64,000 nucleotides of DNA from Candidatus Aminicenantes bacterium UBA6228 (GTDB taxonomy: Bacteria > Acidobacteriota > Aminicenantia > Aminicenantales > Saccharicenantaceae). Where the stretch lies: contig DJWO01000010.1 of the NCBI GenBank assembly GCA_002441005.1, forward strand, positions 1 through 64,000, written 5' to 3'. A model generated the notes under the pieces. That model was given only the letters and a program-made list of their open reading frames with translations. It was not told the DNA's origin and searched no databases. The position numbers and the translations under genes were made by a program. This document shows, piece by piece, positions 61,162-64,000 of the stretch (position 1 is the first letter of the stretch; each line of letters begins with the position of its first letter).

Positions 61162-62009
61162 TGAATTTTACTAAGGTCCATGCTCTGGGTAATGATTTTT
61201 TACTGGTCGAGGACAATCAGTCCATTCAAGCTGACCGGCTGCCTGACCTCACCCGCCAGCTGTGCGAGCGGCATACCGGGGTTGGAGCTGATGGCCTGAT
61301 TCTTATTAAGGTTCTTGATTTTGACCAGTCCCGGGTCAACTTCAGGATTTTTAATGCCGATGGCTCAGAGGCAGAAATCTCTGGCAATGGCCTGCGCTGT
61401 GCTTCTGCCGTTCTTTTCCATTATCAGAAAGTTCCGGAAAAAGTTGTCAGGTTCGAAACAATTGTTGGCGAGCACCTGACTGAACTGATCAGCCAGGATA
61501 ATAACCACTTCGACATCAGGACTGATATGGGCCAGCCCAGATTTTCTTCGAAAGATATACCCTTTGACGATGGCAGCGAACACGATTTTATTGTTGATTA
61601 TCCCCTGACCATCAATGGAAAAGTTTATAACGTTACCTGTGTTTCAACCGGTAACCCTCATTGCGATATCTTTGTGGAAAGATTTTTCCCGGCCAGAATA
61701 GAATGGCATCAGATTGGCCAGGAAGTTGAGCACCACCCCTTTTTCCCTAACCGCACCAATGTCGAGTTTATCCGGGTTTTGAACAGGAACGAGATTGAGG
61801 TTCTTTTCTGGGAACGAGGAGTTGGAGAAACACTGGCTTCAGGAACAGGCGCCTGTGGAGCGGCCGTCGCCGCCATTCTTAAAGGCTTAACCGAGCGCAA
61901 AGTCAGGGTCTGGACCAATCTCGGGGTGTTAACCGTCGAATGGGAAAAAGACAAGCTCTTCCAGACCGGACCAGCCGAGCTGGTTTTTGAAGGGCGGTCG
62001 TTTATTTAG
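61158..62009 (+). CDS. dapF: Diaminopimelate epimerase-family protein with Cys-to-Ser active site
   Basis: A 283-aa protein with the complete DapF fold and motifs: KVHALGNDFLLVED, GVGADGLI, FNADGSEAE, TGNPHCDIFV and ERGVGETLASGTGACG. The family's two catalytic cysteines should fall in CGNG and CGTG; here they read SGNG (Ser75) and SGTG (Ser228), as confirmed in the codons TCT and TCA. The usual LL- to meso-diaminopimelate epimerisation by two thiols is therefore in doubt. It overlaps HtrA by 4 bp; its end overlaps the convergent lon gene by 8 bp. It may be a low-activity, differently specific or inactive relative. Confidence 0.8.
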   Translation: MMNFTKVHALGNDFLLVEDNQSIQADRLPDLTRQLCERHTGVGADGLILIKVLDFDQSRVNFRIFNADGSEAEISGNGLRCASAVLFHYQKVPEKVVRFETIVGEHLTELISQDNNHFDIRTDMGQPRFSSKDIPFDDGSEHDFIVDYPLTINGKVYNVTCVSTGNPHCDIFVERFFPARIEWHQIGQEVEHHPFFPNRTNVEFIRVLNRNEIEVLFWERGVGETLASGTGACGAAVAAILKGLTERKVRVWTNLGVLTVEWEKDKLFQTGPAELVFEGRSFI

Positions 62010-64000
62010 TCCGTTTCCGGCTCTTAGCTGATTTTTCAGGTTTCTGACCGAGCGGTGAAGCCAGAGCCAGCCGGAAAACTTCCTTAATATCTTCAACAAA
62101 GACAAATTCCATTTCCTGCCTGATTTTCTTCGGTATATCAACCAGGTCTTTTTTGTTGGGCAACGGCAGGATCATTTTCTTAAGGCCCGCCCGCTGAGCG
62201 GCCATCACCTTTTGTCTGATTCCGCCCACTGGCAGAACATTGCCTCTCAGGGTTATTTCACCCGTCATGGCCACTTCCCAGCGAATCGGGATGTTGGTAC
62301 AAACCGAAACAAAAGCGGTGGCGATGGTGACTCCGGCTGATGGACCGTCCTTGGGTATAGCCCCTTCTGGGATATGAATATGAAAATCGTTTTCCATAAA
62401 AATCTTGCTATCCAGGCCGAATTCTTGGGCATGGGCCCGGGTATAGCTTAAAGCTGCCTGGGCTGATTCTTTCATGACATCGCCCAGCGAGCCGGTCAGC
62501 AGCAGGTGCCCCTTACCCTTCATCATGATGGCCTCAACAAAAAGGATCTCACCGCCAGAAGCCGTCCAGGCCACACCGGTGGCGACCCCGACTGTATCTT
62601 TTTTCTTCAACTGGTCGCGGAAAATGATCGGCGGCCCAAGAAATTTTTCTATCTTCTGAGCAGTCACTCTGACGGTCTCTTTATGCCCCTCGGCTACCTG
62701 TCTGGCCACTTTCCGGCAAACCGAAGCGATTTCCCTTTCCAGATTTCTAACTCCAGCTTCTCTGGTATACTGGGAAATAATAGATTTAATTGCTCCTTCG
62801 GTCATGTCTATCCATTGCGGCTTGAGGGCATTTTCCAGCAGTTGTTTTGGCACCAGGTGCTTCAGGGCAATTTGTAATTTTTCTTCTTCGGTATAACCTG
62901 GAAGTTCGATAATCTCCATTCTGTCTCTGAAAGCCGGCTGAATGGGATCAAGCAGATTGGCCGTGGTGATGAACATCACTCTGGACAGATCAAAAGGAAC
63001 GCCCAGATAGTGATCAAAAAAGGAATTATTCTGTTCAGGATCAAGAACTTCGAGCAAGGCTGAAGACGGGTCGCCCCGGAAATCAGCTCCGATCTTATCC
63101 ACTTCATCAATCATAAAAACCGGATTATTGGAGCCAGCCCGGCGCAGGCTCTGGATGATTTTCCCCGGCATGGCCCCGACATAAGTCCGCCGGTGGCCCC
63201 TGATTTCAGCCTCATCGTGGACTCCGCCTAAAGAAATCCGGACAAATTTTCTGCCCAGAGCCCGGGCAATAGATTTGCCCAGGGATGTTTTACCAACACC
63301 CGGTGGCCCGACAAAGCAAAGTATTGGTCCTTTAATCTGATTGGACAGCTTTCTGACCGCCAAATACTCGAGAATTCTCTCCTTGACCTTATCCAGGCCA
63401 TAGTGATCTTCGTCCAGGATGTCTTTAGCTTTCCTCAGGTCCAGATTATCCTTAGTGCTGTCGTTCCAGGGTAAAGCAAACATCCAGTCGAGATAGTTTC
63501 TGATCACAGCCGTTTCGGCTGATTCAGGATGCATTTGCATCAAACGGTTAATCTCTTTTTCTATTTCCTGCCGGACCTCATCATTGACCTTGAGTTTTTT
63601 AAGCTTTTCCTGATAGGCCTTGACTTCTTCCTGCAATTCTGAGCCTTCGCCCAGTTCCTTCTGGATGGCTTTCATCTGCTGGCGGAGAAAATATTGCCTC
63701 TGTAATTTATCCAGTTCGCCCCTGGCTTCATTTGATATTTTTGATTGGATTTCCAGCAGTTCCAGTTCCCTGACCAGCAGTTCATAGACCTTTTTCAGTC
63801 TGGCCACCGGATCAGTAATTTCCAGAACTTCCTGGGCATCAATGACCTTGAGTTCCAGATTAGAAGCAGTCAAATCAGCCAGCCGGCCTGGATCATCCAG
63901 ATTGGCTGCAATGACCAGAATCTCTGGTTGAATTGATTTGCCGAGGGCTGTTGCCTTTTCCAGCCCGGATCTGACATTTCTGACCAGAGCCTCGACCTCC
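62002..64000 (-). CDS. lon: ATP-dependent protease Lon, 5' end beyond the window
   Basis: Cytosolic AAA+ protease. About 666 C-terminal residues are visible; the frame stays open to base 64000, so the true start lies off the right edge and the TTG at 63873 is not the start. Seen in order: the end of the LAN domain and central coiled helix (RQYFLRQQMKAIQKELGE), Walker A GPPGVGKTSLGKS, Walker B VFMIDEVDKIG, sensor helix region, and the Ser-Lys protease domain with the nucleophile in DGPSAGVT and the general-base Lys in GGIRQKVMAA. A Lys/Arg-rich tail (EKSAKSRKRTK) ends the protein. Confidence 0.93.
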   Translation of the reverse strand, partial: EVEALVRNVRSGLEKATALGKSIQPEILVIAANLDDPGRLADLTASNLELKVIDAQEVLEITDPVARLKKVYELLVRELELLEIQSKISNEARGELDKLQRQYFLRQQMKAIQKELGEGSELQEEVKAYQEKLKKLKVNDEVRQEIEKEINRLMQMHPESAETAVIRNYLDWMFALPWNDSTKDNLDLRKAKDILDEDHYGLDKVKERILEYLAVRKLSNQIKGPILCFVGPPGVGKTSLGKSIARALGRKFVRISLGGVHDEAEIRGHRRTYVGAMPGKIIQSLRRAGSNNPVFMIDEVDKIGADFRGDPSSALLEVLDPEQNNSFFDHYLGVPFDLSRVMFITTANLLDPIQPAFRDRMEIIELPGYTEEEKLQIALKHLVPKQLLENALKPQWIDMTEGAIKSIISQYTREAGVRNLEREIASVCRKVARQVAEGHKETVRVTAQKIEKFLGPPIIFRDQLKKKDTVGVATGVAWTASGGEILFVEAIMMKGKGHLLLTGSLGDVMKESAQAALSYTRAHAQEFGLDSKIFMENDFHIHIPEGAIPKDGPSAGVTIATAFVSVCTNIPIRWEVAMTGEITLRGNVLPVGGIRQKVMAAQRAGLKKMILPLPNKKDLVDIPKKIRQEMEFVFVEDIKEVFRLALASPLGQKPEKSAKSRKRTK

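Noticed and set aside
1..64000. CRISPR arrays, insertion sequences, prophage or origin of replication
   Set aside because: No spaced direct repeats, transposase, integrase, phage structural gene or DnaA-box cluster was seen.

Overview
The window looks like chromosome from an uncultured Gram-negative (two-membrane) bacterium of moderate G+C. It encodes outer-membrane export parts (a Wza-type protein and a beta-barrel protein), diaminopimelate-type cell wall enzymes, DegQ/HtrA, Lon and SMC, and it lacks any phage, plasmid, IS or CRISPR signature. The mix (exosortase/PEP-CTERM, PKD/beta-helix secreted proteins, FecR-DUF6600, SSS symporter, HDAC-like amidohydrolase) would fit Aminicenantota, Acidobacteriota or a similar environmental lineage. 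That assignment is inference only.

Layout. (1) 1-3.8 kb, housekeeping: HAD phosphatase, an XRE regulator with a dead ImmA-like domain and a well-formed promoter/operator, gamma-carbonic anhydrase, NAD synthetase. (2) 3.8-8.7 kb, exosortase module: an AMP-ligase/ACP/hexapeptide acyltransferase operon on the minus strand, divergent from a tiny PEP-CTERM-like protein, an exosortase and a DUF5009 membrane acyltransferase on the plus strand. (3) 8.9-25.2 kb, glycan assembly: FemAB-like proteins (two intact, one pseudogene), methyltransferases, an ATP-grasp ligase, a deacetylase-DUF354 glycosyltransferase fusion, a WecB-type epimerase, an alpha/alpha-toroid protein, GT2, DegT aminotransferase, a second deacetylase, an SDR epimerase and a Gfo/Idh oxidoreductase. 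(4) 25.3-30 kb: two large secreted PKD + beta-helix paralogues that share nearly identical DNA blocks. (5) 30.4-36 kb, A+T-rich: an asparagine-synthase-like protein, O-antigen ligase/polymerase, GT2 and flippase. (6) 36.3-46.2 kb: a long operon with DegT aminotransferase, Gfo/Idh, hexapeptide N-acetyltransferase, initiating sugar-phosphate transferase, outer-membrane barrel, Wza-like exporter and Wzc-like tyrosine kinase, followed by a PAS/degenerate-GGDEF protein. (7) 46.2-64 kb, mostly housekeeping: SH3-like protein, tRNA-Thr(CGT), SMC, SSS symporter + HDAC-like hydrolase, FecR/DUF6600 protein behind a candidate sigma-54 promoter, PBP1A, thymidylate kinase, HtrA, DapF-like protein with both catalytic cysteines changed to serine, and Lon (cut by the right edge).

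Together, regions 2-6 form an almost complete Wzx/Wzy-type exopolysaccharide pathway: nucleotide-sugar modification, lipid-linked initiation, glycosyl transfer, flipping, polymerisation, chain-length control and export. It is coupled to an exosortase with a dedicated miniature substrate. This matches the known association of exosortases with EPS loci. The locus-specific twists are the very small substrate, the adjacent acyl-activation cassette, the fused deacetylase-glycosyltransferase and the mosaic PKD/beta-helix pair.
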